Assembly (NCBI RefSeq): GCF_000069785.1
Contig: NC_010528.1
Span: 2,927,501-2,991,500 of the forward strand
Direction of reading: 5' to 3'
DNA length: 64,000 bases
Source of the DNA: Cupriavidus taiwanensis LMG 19424
GTDB lineage: Bacteria > Pseudomonadota > Gammaproteobacteria > Burkholderiales > Burkholderiaceae
Shown here one piece after another: positions 1 through 8,680 of the stretch. The position numbers and the translations under genes were made by a program. Under the pieces are notes generated by a model. It had not been told where the DNA came from. It did no database searches and was given only the letters and a program-made list of their open reading frames with translations. Position 1 is the first letter of the stretch. Every line of letters begins with the position of its first letter.

Positions 1-405
1 GAGCTTGACCTCGGGCTGCCCGAACTTCGCCGAATCCGCCGCGATGATGATGTCGCACATCATCGCCAGTTCGCAGCCGCCGCCCAGCGCATAACCGGCT
101 ACGCCCGCGATGACTGGCTTGCGGATCTTGCGGATGGTTTCCCAGTTGCGGGTGATGTAGTCGCCCTTGTAGACATCCATGAAGGAGTACTTGGCCATCA
201 TGCCGATGTCGGCGCCGGCGGCAAAGGCGCGCTCGCTGCCGGTGATGACGATGGCGCCGATCCCTTCATCCTGGTCGAACGCGGTCAGCGCGGCGCCCAG
301 TTCATCCATCAACGCGTCATTGAGCGCATTCAGGGCCTTCGGGCGGTTCAGCGTGACCAGGCCAACGCGGCCGCGGGTCTCGACCAGGATGTTCTCGTAC
401 GGCAT
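1..405 (-). CDS. Enoyl-CoA hydratase, 3' part cut by window edge
   Basis: Only the first 135 residues are inside the window; the C-terminus lies beyond base 1. This is a crotonase-fold enzyme that hydrates trans-2-enoyl-CoA in beta-oxidation or aromatic acid degradation. The opening [20 protein letters not shown] and the [10 protein letters not shown] segment are typical of the family. The first oxyanion-hole segment is AFAAGADI (about residues 60-67), the second [15 protein letters not shown] (104-118). Both glutamates used by true hydratases are visible, in CELAMM (E112) and QPEVKL (E132), so a hydratase is more likely than an isomerase. An AGGAGA ribosome site precedes the ATG at 405. It could be the PaaF-type hydratase, since paaG-paaI-paaK lie 2.7 kb away, but an amino-acid importer intervenes; that link is inference. 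Confidence 0.92.
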   Translation of the reverse strand, partial: MPYENILVETRGRVGLVTLNRPKALNALNDALMDELGAALTAFDQDEGIGAIVITGSERAFAAGADIGMMAKYSFMDVYKGDYITRNWETIRKIRKPVIAGVAGYALGGGCELAMMCDIIIAADSAKFGQPEVKL

Positions 406-492
406 GTCTTCTCCTATGTATGGTCAGGCGGATGGCATGGTCGCCACCGGCTGCGGGCTATTCTGCCATCGGTTGCGGCGTGACGGCGCCGG

Positions 493-1302
493 CTAGAGCA
501 TGTGCGCCAGGAATTCGCGGGTGCGTGCGTGGGCCGGCGCGCCGAACACTTCGCCCGGCGGCCCTTCCTCGAGAATCTTGCCCTCGTCCATGAAGACGAC
601 ATGGTTGGCCACTTCCCGGGCAAACCCCATCTCATGGGTGACGACGAGCATGGTCATATGTTCTTCCGCCAACTGCCGCATGGTGCGAAGCACCTCGCCG
701 GTCAGTTCGGGATCCAGCGCCGATGTGGGTTCGTCGAACAGCATGATGTCGGGTTCCATCGCCAGCGCGCGCGCAATCGCCACCCGCTGCTTCTGGCCGC
801 CGGACAGCCGTGCCGGGTAGCTGTCGCGCTTGGCCAGCAGGCCGACCTTGCGCAGCAGTTCCTCGGCCTTGGGGATCACCGCATCGCGCCGCAGCCCCTT
901 GACCGTCACCGGCGCCTCGATGATGTTCTGCAACACCGTCATGTGCGGAAACAGGTTGAACGACTGGAACACCATGCCCATCTTGCGGCAGATGCGACGC
1001 ACGTCCGCGTCCGGCACATAGCGGGCCGCGCCGTCGGGGCCCGGGGCGGCCAGCATCTCGCCTTCGATGTGAAGGCTGCCGCGGTCGATCACCTCGAGAT
1101 GGTTCAGGCAACGCAGCAAGGTGCTCTTGCCCGACCCCGACGGGCCGATCACCGCGGTGACATCGCCCTTGCGCAAGGTCAGCGAGACGCCGCGCAAAAC
1201 CTCCAGCGGCCCGAACGACTTGAAGATATCCCGTGCCGCGATCATGACGCCGGGCGCATCGTGGGAAGGGGCGCCGTTCGGGCTAGTCATCATGTTTGGC
1301 AT
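493..1302 (-). CDS. Polar amino-acid ABC transporter, ATP-binding subunit
   Basis: This is the cytoplasmic ATPase that drives a glutamine/histidine/arginine-type importer. In 269 residues it shows Walker [10 protein letters not shown] (about 53-61), the Q-loop VFQSF (111-115), signature LSGGQKQR (167-174) and Walker [13 protein letters not shown] (186-197), followed by an H-loop VVTHEMGF. The size and the [16 protein letters not shown] stretch are typical of the GlnQ/HisP/ArtP family. The start overlaps the end of the permease gene by about 20 bases, which implies translational coupling; ATGs at 1302, 1293 and 1290 are all possible and the upstream one is given. The substrate cannot be read from the sequence. 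Confidence 0.93.
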   Translation of the reverse strand: MPNMMTSPNGAPSHDAPGVMIAARDIFKSFGPLEVLRGVSLTLRKGDVTAVIGPSGSGKSTLLRCLNHLEVIDRGSLHIEGEMLAAPGPDGAARYVPDADVRRICRKMGMVFQSFNLFPHMTVLQNIIEAPVTVKGLRRDAVIPKAEELLRKVGLLAKRDSYPARLSGGQKQRVAIARALAMEPDIMLFDEPTSALDPELTGEVLRTMRQLAEEHMTMLVVTHEMGFAREVANHVVFMDEGKILEEGPPGEVFGAPAHARTREFLAHML

Positions 1303-1936
1303 AGCGTTTTTCGAGATTCTGGAAGAACCAGGTCAGAATCAGCGTCATCACCAGATAGAACAGCGCGGCGACGAGGAATGGCGTGGTGGTGAAATCGCGC
1401 TGCACGATGCCGCGCGCGGTGCGCAGGATGTCGTTGAGCGCCAGCACGTAGATCAGCGAGGTGTCCTTGATCAGCGTAATGGTCTCGTTGCTGACCGGCG
1501 GCAGCACGCGGCTGACCATCTGCGGCAGCACCACCCGCCGCATGGTCTGGAAGTACGTCATGCCCAGCGCCTTGCTGGCCTCGTACTGGCCGCGGTCGAC
1601 GGATTTGATCCCGGCGCGGAAGATTTCGGCGAAGTAAGCGGCGTAATTGAGCGCGAAGGCCACCACCGCCGCAGGAAAATCGGGCAGCCGCACGCCGATG
1701 ACCGGCACGAACGGCAGCGCAAAATAGATGAACAGCATCTGCAGCATCAGCGGCGTGCCGCGCATCAGCCAGATATAGCCGTTGACCAGGCCGCTCAGCA
1801 GCGGCCATGACGAAATGCGCGCCAGTGCCAGCGCAAGCCCCAGCGGCACCGACAGGGCGAGCGTGATGGCGAATAGCGTCAGCGTGACTTTGGCACCCTG
1901 CGCCAGTGGCAGCAGAAGAGATAAGACGTAATCCAT
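1283..1936 (-). CDS. Polar amino-acid ABC transporter, permease subunit
   Basis: This 217-residue inner-membrane permease belongs to the HisM/GlnP family. It has several hydrophobic segments, starting with [20 protein letters not shown] near residues 19-38, and the cytoplasmic EAA-type loop around [21 protein letters not shown], where the ATPase docks. Only one permease gene is present, so the channel is probably a homodimer. It lies between the receptor gene, about 105 bases upstream, and the ATPase gene, which it overlaps. A strong hairpin sits in the gap to the receptor gene. Confidence 0.92.
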   Translation of the reverse strand: MDYVLSLLLPLAQGAKVTLTLFAITLALSVPLGLALALARISSWPLLSGLVNGYIWLMRGTPLMLQMLFIYFALPFVPVIGVRLPDFPAAVVAFALNYAAYFAEIFRAGIKSVDRGQYEASKALGMTYFQTMRRVVLPQMVSRVLPPVSNETITLIKDTSLIYVLALNDILRTARGIVQRDFTTTPFLVAALFYLVMTLILTWFFQNLEKRYAKHDD

Positions 1937-1999
1937 GCTCGCGCGTACAGAAGGAGGTGAGGCCTCCGGGAAGCCCGGGGAACGGGTCCGGAGTTGGCG

Positions 2000-2026
2000 C
2001 GCCCCTCGCCTGAAGCGCGAGGGGCG
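2000..2026 (-). terminator. Intergenic hairpin after the receptor gene
   Basis: A perfect 10-bp inverted repeat (CGCCCCTCGC and its complement) with a 7-base loop lies between the receptor gene and the permease gene. There is no T-run on the minus strand, so it is probably not a full terminator. It would fit an mRNA-stabilising or partial-termination hairpin that keeps receptor levels above the membrane subunits, a common arrangement in ABC importer operons. That function is inferred. Confidence 0.5.
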
Positions 2027-2042
2027 TTGCGCAGGGTCTGGA

Positions 2043-2834
2043 TTACTTGGTGATGTCGGTGCCGAACCACTGGGTGGCGATACGCGCCGCGGTGCCGTCC
2101 TGCTTCATCGACGCCAGCGTCTTGTCGAGCTTGCCGAGCAGCTCGGCGTCATCCTTGCGCACGCCGACGCCGTAATCCTCGGTGCCGAAGTTCTCTTCCA
2201 ATACGCGGTATTCGCCGGCACGCTTGCTGATCAGGTAGCGGCCCACCACCTCATCGACCACGATCGCGTCGAGGCGGCCTGCCGACAGGTCCATCAGCGC
2301 CGTCACGTTGTCGCCGAAGGTCTTGAGTTCCTTCAGGCTGGCGGCAATCTGGCTTTCCTTCTTGATGGCATCCACCGCGCTGCTGCCGTCCTGGGCGCCG
2401 ACGATGCGGCCGGCCAGGTCGGCCTTGGCCTTCACCGGCGACTGGGTGCCGACGATCACGATCTGGTGGTTGGTCATGTACGGCGCGGTAAAGCTGATGT
2501 TCTTCTTGCGCTCTTCGGTGATGGTCAGTCCGTTCCACAGCACGTCGACGCGCTTGCCGTTCAGTTCCGCCTCCTTGGCGCTCCAGTCGATCGGCTTGAA
2601 CTCGACCGTCATGCCGAGACGGCGGCTGGCCTCCTTGGCCATATCGATATCGAAGCCGACCAGCTCGTTGTTGGCATCGCGGAAACCCATCGGCGGGAAA
2701 TTGTCGTCCAGGCCCACGACGATCCGGGTGGCCGTATCCGTGCCGGCAGCTGGCGCGGGCGCGGATTCTTTCTTGCCGCAGGCGGCGAACAGCGCGACGG
2801 AGGAGATCAGGAGCAATGCAGCGAACTTCTTCAT
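2043..2834 (-). CDS. Polar amino-acid ABC transporter, substrate-binding lipoprotein
   Basis: This 263-residue periplasmic receptor belongs to extracellular solute-binding family 3. The chosen ATG at 2834 gives a clean lipoprotein signal, MKKFAALLLISSVALFAAC, with the lipobox cysteine at residue 19; an upstream extension in the same frame has no protein-like character. The mature part starts with a Lys-rich stretch and then the family pattern RIVVGLDDNFPPMGFRD, followed by LVGFDIDMAKEASRRLG and, later, GRLDAIVVDEVVGRYLI. It is the first gene of the three-gene importer operon. Family members bind lysine/arginine/histidine, glutamine or cystine; the ligand here is not clear. Confidence 0.93.
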   Translation of the reverse strand: MKKFAALLLISSVALFAACGKKESAPAPAAGTDTATRIVVGLDDNFPPMGFRDANNELVGFDIDMAKEASRRLGMTVEFKPIDWSAKEAELNGKRVDVLWNGLTITEERKKNISFTAPYMTNHQIVIVGTQSPVKAKADLAGRIVGAQDGSSAVDAIKKESQIAASLKELKTFGDNVTALMDLSAGRLDAIVVDEVVGRYLISKRAGEYRVLEENFGTEDYGVGVRKDDAELLGKLDKTLASMKQDGTAARIATQWFGTDITK

Positions 2835-3009
2835 AGGATTTCCAATGCGGAGGGGAGAGCGCGCCGGGCTTCGCTCGCGCAGGCCGGCGGGTTTCAGATT
2901 GTTGTTGGCAGCGCGATTATAGAGCGGTGCCATGGGCCGGCATTGCGCTGCGGCCGGCATTCGCGCCAATCTCGTCCTACCCGCGGGCAAAAATTGATGC
3001 TAACATTTG

Positions 3010-3025
3010 CCGACCGACTGGTCGG
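3010..3025. promoter_or_regulatory. TetR-type palindrome upstream of paaG (possible PaaR operator)
   Basis: The palindrome is CCGACC-GACT-GGTCGG, 72 bases upstream of the paaG translation start and in an AT-richer stretch suited to a promoter. Betaproteobacterial phenylacetate genes are often controlled by the TetR-family repressor PaaR, which responds to phenylacetyl-CoA; as I recall it, its operators are ACCGACC/GGTCGGT-like. Assigning this site to PaaR is inference; no tetR gene is in the window. Confidence 0.5.
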
Positions 3026-3097
3026 TTTATTTTAGAGGCGTCAGCCCGTACCGACCGCAAGCCTGGAGTCCTCGGTTCCATCCGGCAGGAGACAACA

Positions 3098-3922
3098 ATG
3101 CCCCCGACGTCCACGCCCGCTGGCCAGCCGGTCAGCATCGAGAACGGTCCCATCCTGCTGGCATGGCGGGGCCGGGTCGCCATCATCACCCTCAATCGCC
3201 CTGACAAGCTCAACAGCTTCACCCGCGCCATGCACCAGGCGCTGCAGCAAGCCCTGGATCACGTCGAGGCCGGCGGCGCCCGCGCCCTGCTGCTGACCGG
3301 CGCCGGCCGCGGCTTTTGCGCGGGCCAGGACCTCGCCGACCTGGATTTCACTCCCGGGCATATGACCGACCTGGGCGAGCTGATCGATACCTGGTTCAAC
3401 CCGCTGATCCGCCGCCTCCAGGGCCTGCCGCTGCCGGTGGTGGCGGCCGTCAACGGCACCGCCGCCGGTGCCGGCGCCAACCTGGCGCTGGCCTGCGACA
3501 TGGTGCTGGCGGCGCGCTCCGCCAGCTTTATCCAGGCCTTTGTCAAGATCGGGCTGGCGCCGGATTCGGGCGGCACCTGGCTGCTGCCGCAGCGCATCGG
3601 CATGGCCCGCGCATTGGGCCTGGCCATGACCGGCGAGCGCCTGAGTGCCGAGGATGCCGAAGCCTGGGGCCTGGTCTGGCAGACCATGGACGATCCGCTG
3701 CTGCCGGAACAGGCCCTGGCCCTGGCCACGCATCTGGCCGGCCAGCCGACCCGCGCGCTGGCGGCGATCAAGCGCGCCATGTATGCCAGCGCCACCGCCA
3801 CGCTCGACGCCCAGCTCGACCTGGAACGCGACCTGCAGCGCGAGCTGGGCCAGTCCGCCGACTATGCGGAGGGGGTCAACGCCTTTCTCGCCAAGCGCGC
3901 CCCGCACTTCACCGGCAAGTAG
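3098..3922 (+). CDS. paaG: 2-(1,2-epoxy-1,2-dihydrophenyl)acetyl-CoA isomerase (PaaG)
   Basis: This 274-residue crotonase-family enzyme converts ring-epoxidised phenylacetyl-CoA to the oxepin in aerobic phenylacetate degradation. The oxyanion segments are CAGQDL (about 74-79) and GTAAGAGANLALACD (120-134). The second hydratase glutamate is replaced by aspartate in GLAPDSGGTWLLP (D156), the pattern expected of PaaG isomerases rather than hydratases. The ATG at 3098 follows a CAGGAG ribosome site and an in-frame extension upstream lacks family similarity. It heads the paaG-paaI-paaK cluster; the ring epoxidase genes paaABCDE are not in the window. Confidence 0.9.
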   Translation: MPPTSTPAGQPVSIENGPILLAWRGRVAIITLNRPDKLNSFTRAMHQALQQALDHVEAGGARALLLTGAGRGFCAGQDLADLDFTPGHMTDLGELIDTWFNPLIRRLQGLPLPVVAAVNGTAAGAGANLALACDMVLAARSASFIQAFVKIGLAPDSGGTWLLPQRIGMARALGLAMTGERLSAEDAEAWGLVWQTMDDPLLPEQALALATHLAGQPTRALAAIKRAMYASATATLDAQLDLERDLQRELGQSADYAEGVNAFLAKRAPHFTGK

Positions 3923-3965
3923 AGCGCGGGCTTGCCCCGCGCATCCCCACACACAGGAGACCAGC

Positions 3966-4418
3966 TTGAAACAGGACCCCCAGGCCCTCGCGGAAGCCGC
4001 CGCGGCCGCGATGTACGAAGCCGACACGTGCAGCCGCTGGCTGGGCATTACGGTCCAGGCCGTGCGCCCCGGCTATGCGCGGCTGACCATGCCGGTGCGC
4101 AAGGAATTCCTCAACGGCCACGGCATCTGCCATGGCGGCCTGATGTTTACGCTGGCCGATTCCGCCTTCGCTTTTGCCTGCAACAGCCATAACATCAACA
4201 CCGTGGCGGCCGGCTGCAGCATCGAGTTCCTGCGGCCCGTGCATGGCGAAGACGTGCTCACCGCCGAGGCCACCGAGCAGGTGCTGTCCGGCCGGCACGG
4301 CATCTACGATATCCGCGTGACCAACGCGGCGGGCCAGGCGGTGGCGATGTTCCGCGGCAAGTCCGCGCAGATCAAGGGACACGTGGTGCCGCCGCCCGAC
4401 GCCACCGATGGCGCCTGA
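3966..4418 (+). CDS. paaI: Hydroxyphenylacetyl-CoA thioesterase (PaaI)
   Basis: This 150-residue hotdog-fold thioesterase releases CoA from dead-end hydroxylated phenylacetyl-CoA, rescuing the CoA pool. The core NGHGICHGGLMFTLADSAFAF aligns with PaaI, with the HGG (56-58) and the catalytic aspartate in LAD (D65). The N-terminal AMYEADTCSRWLGI matches the PaaI family, so the start must lie upstream of it. The only well-placed start is TTG at 3966, 7 bases behind an AGGAG ribosome site. The gene begins 43 bases after paaG and ends 51 bases before paaK. Confidence 0.9.
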   Translation: MKQDPQALAEAAAAAMYEADTCSRWLGITVQAVRPGYARLTMPVRKEFLNGHGICHGGLMFTLADSAFAFACNSHNINTVAAGCSIEFLRPVHGEDVLTAEATEQVLSGRHGIYDIRVTNAAGQAVAMFRGKSAQIKGHVVPPPDATDGA

Positions 4419-4469
4419 GCCAGGCCCGGCTAGACACTGACGACAAACGCCCCCCGTGCAGGAGACCTC

Positions 4470-5774
4470 ATGAGCACGCGCCTGACCGATCTGCCCCTGG
4501 ACCCGATCGAGACCGCCAGCCGCGCCGAGCTGCAGGCGTTGCAGCTGGAGCGCCTGAAATGGTCGCTTCACCACGCCTACGCCAATTCGCCGGTCTACCG
4601 GCGCAAGTTCGACGAGGCCGGCGTGCATCCGGACCAGCTGCAATCGCTGGCGGACCTGTCTCGCTTTCCGTTCACCAGCAAGCAGGATCTGCGCGACAAC
4701 TACCCGTTCGGCATGTTCGCAGTGCCGCAGGAGCGGGTCGCGCGCATCCATGCCTCGTCCGGCACCACCGGCAAGCCCACCGTGGTGGGCTACACGCTGC
4801 AGGACATCGACAACTGGGCCACGGTGATGGCCCGCTCGATCCGCGCCTCGGGTGCGCGGCGCGGCGACAAGGTGCACATCAGCTATGGCTACGGGCTCTT
4901 CACCGGCGGACTGGGCGCGCACTACGGGGTCGAGAAGGCCGGCCTGACCGCGATCCCGTTCGGCGGCGGGCAGACCGAGCGGCAGGTGCAGCTGATCCAG
5001 GACTTCAAGCCGGAAGTGATCATGGTGACCCCCAGCTATATGCTGGCGATCGCCGATGAATTCGAGCGCCAGGGCATCGACCCGGCCAGCACCTCGCTGC
5101 GCGTCGGCATCTTCGGCGCGGAGCCGTGGACGCCGGAGATGCGGCTGGCGATCGAGAAGCGCATGGGCATTTCGGCGGTCGACATCTATGGCCTGTCGGA
5201 AGTGATGGGACCCGGCGTGGCCAACGAATGCGCCGAGACCAAGGACGGCCCGACCATCTGGGAAGACCACTTCTACCCGGAGATCATCGACCCGGACACC
5301 GGCGCGGTGCTGCCCGACGGCGAGTTCGGCGAACTGGTGTTCACCTCGCTGACCAAGCAAGCGATGCCGGTGGTGCGCTACCGTACGCGCGACCTGACCC
5401 GGCTGCTGCCGGGCACGGCTCGCGCGGCATTTCGCCGCATGGAGAAAGTCACCGGCCGGACCGACGACATGATGATCGTGCGCGGCGTCAACGTGTTCCC
5501 GTCGCAGATCGAGGAACTGATCCTCCGGCACGCCGAGCTGGCGCCGCATTACCAGTGCGTGCTGGCCAGGGAAGGCCACCTCGATACGCTGACGGTGCGG
5601 GTCGAATGCGCGCATGGCAGCGACACGGCGCTGGCACACCCCGCGCGCGAGCGGCTGGCGCACGAGATCAAGTCTTACATCGGCGTGACCGCCGGGATCG
5701 AGGTGCTGCCCGAGGGCGGAATCGAACGGTCGGTGGGGAAGGCGAAGCGGATCGTGGACCAGCGCAGGCGCTGA
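4470..5774 (+). CDS. paaK: Phenylacetate-CoA ligase (PaaK)
   Basis: This 434-residue AMP-forming ligase activates phenylacetate to phenylacetyl-CoA, the inducing and committed intermediate of the pathway. The nucleotide-binding P-loop is ASSGTTGKPTVVGYT (about 95-109). Further family motifs are DIYGLSEVMGPGVANEC and YRTRDLTRLLPG, and the C-terminal lid contains GRTDDMMIVRGVNVFPSQIE. Length equals that of characterised PaaK proteins. An AGGAG ribosome site precedes the ATG. It closes the paaG-paaI-paaK unit. Confidence 0.95.
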   Translation: MSTRLTDLPLDPIETASRAELQALQLERLKWSLHHAYANSPVYRRKFDEAGVHPDQLQSLADLSRFPFTSKQDLRDNYPFGMFAVPQERVARIHASSGTTGKPTVVGYTLQDIDNWATVMARSIRASGARRGDKVHISYGYGLFTGGLGAHYGVEKAGLTAIPFGGGQTERQVQLIQDFKPEVIMVTPSYMLAIADEFERQGIDPASTSLRVGIFGAEPWTPEMRLAIEKRMGISAVDIYGLSEVMGPGVANECAETKDGPTIWEDHFYPEIIDPDTGAVLPDGEFGELVFTSLTKQAMPVVRYRTRDLTRLLPGTARAAFRRMEKVTGRTDDMMIVRGVNVFPSQIEELILRHAELAPHYQCVLAREGHLDTLTVRVECAHGSDTALAHPARERLAHEIKSYIGVTAGIEVLPEGGIERSVGKAKRIVDQRRR

Positions 5775-5782
5775 ATCCGCCG

Positions 5783-5822
5783 GTTTGCTTCCCTCGCCCG
5801 ATTGTGGAAGAGGGAAGCAAAC
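5783..5822. terminator. Hairpin between convergent paaK and mltA
   Basis: A perfect 13-bp inverted repeat (GTTTGCTTCCCTC) with a 14-base loop fills most of the 73-base gap between the two convergent genes. No T-run follows on either strand, so it may be a bidirectional, partly Rho-assisted end signal. Similar CCCTC/GAGGG hairpins lie at other convergent junctions of this window. Confidence 0.5.
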
Positions 5823-5847
5823 CTTCGTAGGCTTGGTTCTGTCGCCG

Positions 5848-6993
5848 TCAACTGCGCGGCATCAGCACCCACATCCTGCCGCCCTGCTTCATCCGTCCGG
5901 CGGTCTCGCCGGCGGCATCGCCGGCCCCCCAGAAGAAGTCCGCGCGCACGCCGCCCTTGATCGCGCTGCCGGTATCCTGCGCGAACATCAGGCGCTGGAT
6001 CGGCTCGGTCGACAGCGGACGCGTGGTCGACAGGAACACCGGCACGCCCAGCGGAATCGTCGCCGGATCGACCGCGATCGAGCGCTCCGCGGTCAGCGGC
6101 ACGCCCAGCGCGCCCACCGGGCCGTCGTTGCTCGGCGGCAGTTCGCGGAAGAAGACAAAGCGCGGATTGACGTTGAGCATCTCCTCGACGCGGCCGGGAT
6201 TGGCGCGCGCCCACGCCTTGATGCCCTGCATGGTGGCCTGCGCCGGGGTAATCTCGCCGCGGTCCAGCAGCCACTTGCCGAACGAGCGGAACGGCTGCTC
6301 GTTGGTACCGCCGAAGCCCACGCGCATCATGCTGCCGTCCGCCATGCGGATGCGGCCCGAGCCCTGGATCTGCAGGAACGCGGCCTCGACCGCGTCGTCG
6401 ACCCAGACCAGCTCGTTGCCGCGCATGGCCGGGTTCTGCAGCAGCTCGGCGCGCGCCGGCAGCGCACGGTTGCCGAACTGCGCCGGCTTGCGGTACAGCG
6501 GCACCTGGAACCTGCCCTGGCGCGTGCGCGAGCCATGCAGGATGGGCTCGTAGTAGCCGGTGATCAGGCCGCTGTCGGTGCCGTCGCCGTTGACCACGCG
6601 GTACGGCTGGAAGTTGCTTTCGAAATACGCGCGCATGGCGTTGATGTCGCCGGCATTGACCATCATGCCCGCGGCGCAGGCGCGGCTCCATTCCGCCCGC
6701 TTCTTCAGCGCCTGGCAGCTTTGCTGCAGCGCCGGCCAGGCGGCGCGCACATCGTCCTGGGCCCAGCCGCCGAGCTCGGCCCAGCTGGCGGCCTGCAGCC
6801 GGCCCTTCTGCGGCGACGCCGTCGGCGGCGCGGTGCCTGACGGGGTGGTCTCGATGCGCGGCGGCGGGCCACTCATGCAGCCGGCCAGCAGCACCGCTGC
6901 GCCGGCCAGCGCAAGCCAGCCGCGCAGGCGGCGCTGCGGGTGGGAGGAAACCTGGGAAACCTGTGGAATCGGGAAAGCGTCCGCGTATGCCAT
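5848..6993 (-). CDS. mltA: Membrane-bound lytic murein transglycosylase A
   Basis: This is an outer-membrane lipoprotein enzyme that cleaves the glycan strands of peptidoglycan. The ATG at 6993 gives 381 residues; a TTG five codons upstream is possible. The hydrophobic stretch WLALAGAAVLLAGC ends in a lipobox cysteine near residue 39, after an unusually long polar N-terminus. The MltA domain includes LITGYYEPILHGSRTRQG and VWVDDAVEAAFLQIQGSGRI. The C-terminal 3D domain contains MFAQDTGSAIKGGVRADFFWG with its conserved aspartates. It stands alone, convergent with paaK. Confidence 0.93.
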   Translation of the reverse strand: MAYADAFPIPQVSQVSSHPQRRLRGWLALAGAAVLLAGCMSGPPPRIETTPSGTAPPTASPQKGRLQAASWAELGGWAQDDVRAAWPALQQSCQALKKRAEWSRACAAGMMVNAGDINAMRAYFESNFQPYRVVNGDGTDSGLITGYYEPILHGSRTRQGRFQVPLYRKPAQFGNRALPARAELLQNPAMRGNELVWVDDAVEAAFLQIQGSGRIRMADGSMMRVGFGGTNEQPFRSFGKWLLDRGEITPAQATMQGIKAWARANPGRVEEMLNVNPRFVFFRELPPSNDGPVGALGVPLTAERSIAVDPATIPLGVPVFLSTTRPLSTEPIQRLMFAQDTGSAIKGGVRADFFWGAGDAAGETAGRMKQGGRMWVLMPRS

Positions 6994-7117
6994 CTTGCTA
7001 TTGTTCAAAGTCCTGGAAGCCGCGGCCGGCGGGGCGCATTCCGGCGGAATGCCCCTACAATGCCAGCGTCATCCCCCAACCACCGCCTGCGCCCCCGCGG
7101 GCCGCGCTGCATCTGAC

Positions 7118-7333
7118 ATGAGCAAGTTCTTCGAAGCCCATCCCATGCTGCTGTTCGCCCTGGAAGCCGGCGTGGCGCTGTTCCTGCTGATCTTTATCGT
7201 GGTCTGGACCATGGGCACGGCGAAAAAGCACCCGCGTCCCACCCGCGCGCCGTCGGAGCACCCGTCGCGCCGGCCGGCGCAGGGCGACACGCAAGCGCCG
7301 CCGCAAGATCAGGACAGCGCACCGCGCCCGTAG
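7118..7333 (+). CDS. Small single-pass membrane protein, function unknown
   Basis: The ORF encodes 71 residues starting MSKFFEAHPM. One hydrophobic helix, about residues 11-31, is followed by TAKKHPRPT and a Pro/Gln/Arg-rich polar tail. The charge pattern puts the tail in the cytoplasm. The upstream in-frame extension overlaps the mltA promoter region and is not protein-like. I recognise no family. It lies between divergent mltA and convergent apaG. Confidence 0.55.
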   Translation: MSKFFEAHPMLLFALEAGVALFLLIFIVVWTMGTAKKHPRPTRAPSEHPSRRPAQGDTQAPPQDQDSAPRP

Positions 7334-7346
7334 GTTCCCCGCGCGT

Positions 7347-7721
7347 TCAGTGCAGCATGCGCGGCAGCACCAGCGCGAACTCGGGAATCGGCACCTCGAA
7401 GCGGTGGCCGTCCTCGGCCACGCAGAAGTACTCGCCCTTCATCGAGCCCACCGGGGTCGAGATCGTGGCCCAGCTGGTGTACTCGAAATGCTCGCCCGGC
7501 TTGAGCAGCGGCTGGTGGCCGACCACCCCAAGACCCGCGACTTCCTGCGTGCCGTTGTCGCTGTCCGTGATGATCCAGTGCCGCGAGATCAGCTGTGCGG
7601 CGACCTCGCCGGTATTGTGGATGGTGATGGTGTAGGCGAAGGCATGGCGCCCGCGCTCGGGGTCGGACTGGTCCGGCAGGTACTGGGTGCGTACCGACAC
7701 GGAGAAGGCGTACTCGCTCAT
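7347..7721 (-). CDS. apaG: ApaG (DUF525) protein
   Basis: The 124-residue product matches the ApaG/CorD family: a small immunoglobulin-like beta-sandwich whose bacterial role is unclear (linked to cobalt resistance and Ap4A metabolism in enterobacteria). Typical segments are YTITIHNTGEVAAQLISRHW, the VVGHQPLLKPGEHFEYTSW loop and GSMKGEYFCVAEDG. The ATG at 7721 gives the usual family length; the in-frame extension upstream is Arg/Pro-rich and spurious. It is not next to ksgA or apaH here. Confidence 0.92.
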   Translation of the reverse strand: MSEYAFSVSVRTQYLPDQSDPERGRHAFAYTITIHNTGEVAAQLISRHWIITDSDNGTQEVAGLGVVGHQPLLKPGEHFEYTSWATISTPVGSMKGEYFCVAEDGHRFEVPIPEFALVLPRMLH

Positions 7722-7978
7722 TTGGGCAGGGCCGGCGGCGGGAGCGGCCGGCAGGGAAAGGGGTAGCCGCATTGTGCGGGATGGGCGCGACACGGGCAAG
7801 AGCGCGGCCGGCCGCGATCGCCCCGGGCGGGCGTAGAATATCGGTCTTTCAACGCCGTGCCGCCTGCCGTGGCCCCGGCCGCCCTTGCCTCCCGGTTGGT
7901 CCTGGCGGCCTGGCGGCGTCGCCCGCGGCCCGCCGCCAGCGGCGATAACAGCATTCCCTGCATTCACCGCCCGCCACC

Positions 7979-8680
7979 ATGACCCAGCCCACCTTCCGCA
8001 TCGCCCCCTCCATCCTGTCCGCCGACTTTGCCCGCCTGGGCGAGGAAGTCCGCCGCGTGACCGAGGCCGGCGCCGACTGGATCCACTTCGACGTGATGGA
8101 CAACCATTACGTGCCGAACCTGACCGTGGGCCCGCTGGTGTGCGAGGCGATCCGCCCCCACGTAAGCGCGCCCATCGACGTGCACCTGATGGTGCGCCCG
8201 GTGGACCGGATCATCCCGGACTTTGCCAAGGCCGGCGCCAACATCATCACCTTCCACCCGGAAGCCAGCGAACACGTCGACCGCTCGCTCGCGCTGATCC
8301 GGGATCACGGCTGCCAGGCCGGCCTGGTGTTCAACCCCGCCACGCCGCTGCACCACCTGGACCACGTGATGGACCGGCTGGACGTGATCCTGCTGATGTC
8401 GGTCAACCCGGGCTTCGGCGGCCAGTCGTTCATCCCCGAGACGCTGAACAAGCTGCGCGCCGTGCGCCAGCGCATCGACGCGTACACCGCCCGCACCGGC
8501 CGCACCATCCTGCTGGAAGTGGACGGCGGCGTGAAGGTCGACAACATCGCCGAGATCGCCAGGGCCGGCGCCGACACCTTCGTGGCCGGCTCGGCCGTGT
8601 TCGGCAAGCCCGACGCCGACGGGGGCTACCGCGGCATCATCTCGGCGCTGCGCGGCGAACTGGCCAAGGCCGGCCAATGA
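7979..8680 (+). CDS. rpe: Ribulose-phosphate 3-epimerase
   Basis: This 233-residue TIM-barrel enzyme interconverts ribulose-5-phosphate and xylulose-5-phosphate in the pentose phosphate and Calvin cycles. It shows [16 protein letters not shown] at the N-terminus, the metal-binding histidine and aspartate in [14 protein letters not shown] (about residues 39-52), the DVHLMV motif, [13 protein letters not shown] and the second metal aspartate in VDGGV. The stop overlaps the gph start (ATGA), so the two genes are translationally coupled. That pairing recalls cbb operons, but nothing else of the Calvin cycle is nearby. Confidence 0.96.
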   Translation: MTQPTFRIAPSILSADFARLGEEVRRVTEAGADWIHFDVMDNHYVPNLTVGPLVCEAIRPHVSAPIDVHLMVRPVDRIIPDFAKAGANIITFHPEASEHVDRSLALIRDHGCQAGLVFNPATPLHHLDHVMDRLDVILLMSVNPGFGGQSFIPETLNKLRAVRQRIDAYTARTGRTILLEVDGGVKVDNIAEIARAGADTFVAGSAVFGKPDADGGYRGIISALRGELAKAGQ

